NCBI RefSeq assembly: GCF_014596525.1
Contig: NZ_MSJP01000072.1
Span: forward strand, 1-40,859
Length of the DNA: 40,859 nt
Reading direction: 5' to 3'
Source of the DNA: Streptomyces sp. CBMA291
Lineage (GTDB): Bacteria > Actinomycetota > Actinomycetes > Streptomycetales > Streptomycetaceae
The notes beneath the pieces are model-generated. The model was not told where the DNA came from and did no database searches. It worked only from the letters and a program-made list of their open reading frames with translations. A program made the translations under genes and the position numbers. Positions 40,061 through 40,859 of this stretch are shown in pieces. Each line of letters opens with the position of its first letter. Within the stretch, counting starts at the first letter, position 1.

Positions 40061-40264
40061 GGGCGGGTGCCCGGAGCCACCGGCCGCCCCGGGGAAGCGA
40101 CTTGCGGCGCGGCGGGCGGGGGCTCCCCTGTAAACCCTGTGCTCTGTAGGGGAATTGGCCGTGTGTCCCCCGGCCTCTCGCCGTCCATCCCGTCTGGCGG
40201 CTTCTGGCGTGGTGGCGTGCCACGCACGGAGGCGTCATGGTGCCGCCTTCCAGTCGATCCATGA

Positions 40265-40335
40265 CTAACCACTCAAATGCAAGTGACCAGTTGCAGCAGA
40301 GATTTCTAACCTCTAAAGTCACTCGCGTTGGTTAG
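40265..40335. repeat. AT-richer segment bounded by inverted repeats
   Basis: CTAACCA (40265-40271) is mirrored by TGGTTAG (40329-40335), and AGTGAC (40282-40287) by GTCACT (40318-40323). Inside lies TGCAA-N8-TTGCA (40278-40295). The segment is visibly poorer in G+C than the rest of the window. It may be an operator/promoter region of an integrated element or an insertion-sequence end. Confidence 0.55.
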
Positions 40336-40360
40336 TTCTCTCGGCGGGTGCGGACTGGGC

Positions 40361-40774
40361 ATGGCAGAACGCGTGCGCGTTCGTTCATACGAGAGGCGAG
40401 AGGGCGCCGTCCCCAGCGTGAGGACGGCGCAGACCGGCCGGATCGTCCGTCACTCGACCACCCGAATGCCGCTACTCCGCCACTCCGGCGGCCCTGGCGG
40501 CCTCGGTGGTCGATGGTCGGCCGTCGCGCGCGACCGGCGTCTCCCCGAGGGCGCCGTCGAGCTGATGCGCGGCACCGGCTCCTTCCGCATCGGCGTGCGG
40601 AAGAAGCGGGGCGGTCCCGAGCCGCTCTCCGCTGAGCGGACCGAGGCCATCGCGGCACTGTCCTACGGCGGTTCGGCGGCCGACTGCGCACAACCCGGAC
40701 GCGGTGGATGGCGGTTGGTGGGCTGGGGTGTGGCTCCGTCTGTCGGCCGTCTCGCCGGTATCGGGTCGAAGTGA
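40361..40774 (+). pseudogene. Possible degenerate transposase (IS630-like N-terminus)
   Basis: The frame from ATG 40361 begins MAERVRVR, the characteristic start of many actinobacterial IS630-family transposases, and continues GRIVRHST, which faintly matches their next motif, before similarity is lost. Near 40605 the frame reads EPLSAERTEAIAALSYGGSA, like a helix-turn-helix of transposases or resolvases. The total of 137 codons is too short for an intact transposase and no DDE segment is present. It could instead be a chance open frame. Confidence 0.3.
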
Positions 40775-40803
40775 CCGGCACGTGACTAGATGAGGACAGT
40801 CGA

Positions 40804-40859
40804 ATGGCAGCAACTCCCAGTGATGTAGAGGTCGACGTGGTGCCTGGTGGTGGTGGGCG
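40804..40859 (+). CDS. 5' end of an unidentified gene, cut by the window end
   Basis: ATG 40804 follows GAGGA at 7 bp and opens MAATPSDVEVDVVPGGGG, continuing past the last base. Codon choice (GTA, GAT, GGT) is less GC-biased than in the other genes, in line with the mobile-element character of this end. Too short to assign. Confidence 0.45.
   Translation, partial: MAATPSDVEVDVVPGGGG

Noticed and set aside
40124..40152. tRNA-like or attachment-site-like segment near the CCCCT..AGGGG pair
   Set aside because: No cloverleaf arms, no T-loop sequence and no matching direct repeat found in the window.
1..40859. rRNA, tRNA, CRISPR or prophage structural genes
   Set aside because: None were recognised on either strand.

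Overview
The window is very GC-rich, with strong third-position G/C, GTG/TTG/CTG starts and many 4-bp stop/start overlaps. Gene content (hopanoid cluster, LysM/M23 protein behind an actinobacterial c-di-AMP riboswitch, STM4011-4015-like operon, DUF-type Streptomyces proteins) points to a Streptomyces chromosome. No rRNA, tRNA or CRISPR array was seen.

Layout. 1-2378: gene for the RNA-binding factor Tex (minus), whose 3' end is disrupted by a perfect 119-bp tandem duplication at the window edge. 2652-7299: housekeeping and accessory genes (enoyl-CoA hydratase-like protein, HdeD-like membrane protein, HATPase regulator, type I isopentenyl-diphosphate isomerase, GNAT, cation diffusion facilitator), with an orphan iron box and tiny ORF. 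7715-14689: a seven-gene plus-strand operon combining a DUF5941-like/CDP-alcohol phosphotransferase (CTG start), a sugar/polyol-phosphate nucleotidyltransferase, a glycerol-1-phosphate dehydrogenase-like enzyme, a second CDP-alcohol phosphotransferase-like protein, a GT2 glycosyltransferase and a TagGH/Wzm-Wzt-type ABC exporter. I read this as the synthesis and export of a phosphopolyol-containing cell-surface glycan or glycolipid. 15259-26044: the hopanoid operon (hpnC, hpnD, a small coupled ORF, hpnE, prenyl diphosphate synthase, shc, hpnG, hpnH, hpnO) followed by an XRE-cupin regulator with a near-perfect dyad upstream and a small membrane protein. Together with idi at 4840-5460 it covers C5 isomerisation to aminobacteriohopanetriol, but the ispG and dxs copies I remember from the S. 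coelicolor cluster are absent.

26178-29552: tyrosine phosphatase, a ydaO-type c-di-AMP riboswitch with its M23 peptidase, and an SGNH hydrolase. 29539-34977: a minus-strand operon of two radical SAM enzymes, an alkaline-phosphatase-fold hydrolase, an ATP-grasp-like protein and a leucine-rich-repeat protein (STM4011 to STM4015 families), of unknown product. It faces a plus-strand pair (35147-36508, a small protein and a DUF6745-like protein). The shared gap carries two outward-facing copies of the RecA-independent DNA-damage promoter motif (TTGTCAGTG-N8-TANNNT, the PafBC type). This divergent, apparently damage-inducible unit is the best candidate for an undescribed system here.

36798-39836: SIMPL-domain secreted protein, TetR regulator and metallo-beta-lactamase-fold hydrolase. 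39840-40859: gene remnants (AMP-binding enzyme, possibly IS630 transposase), an AT-richer inverted-repeat segment and the first codons of an unidentified gene cut by the window end. Tandem repeats of 6 to 119 bp recur through the window, both between genes and inside two reading frames.
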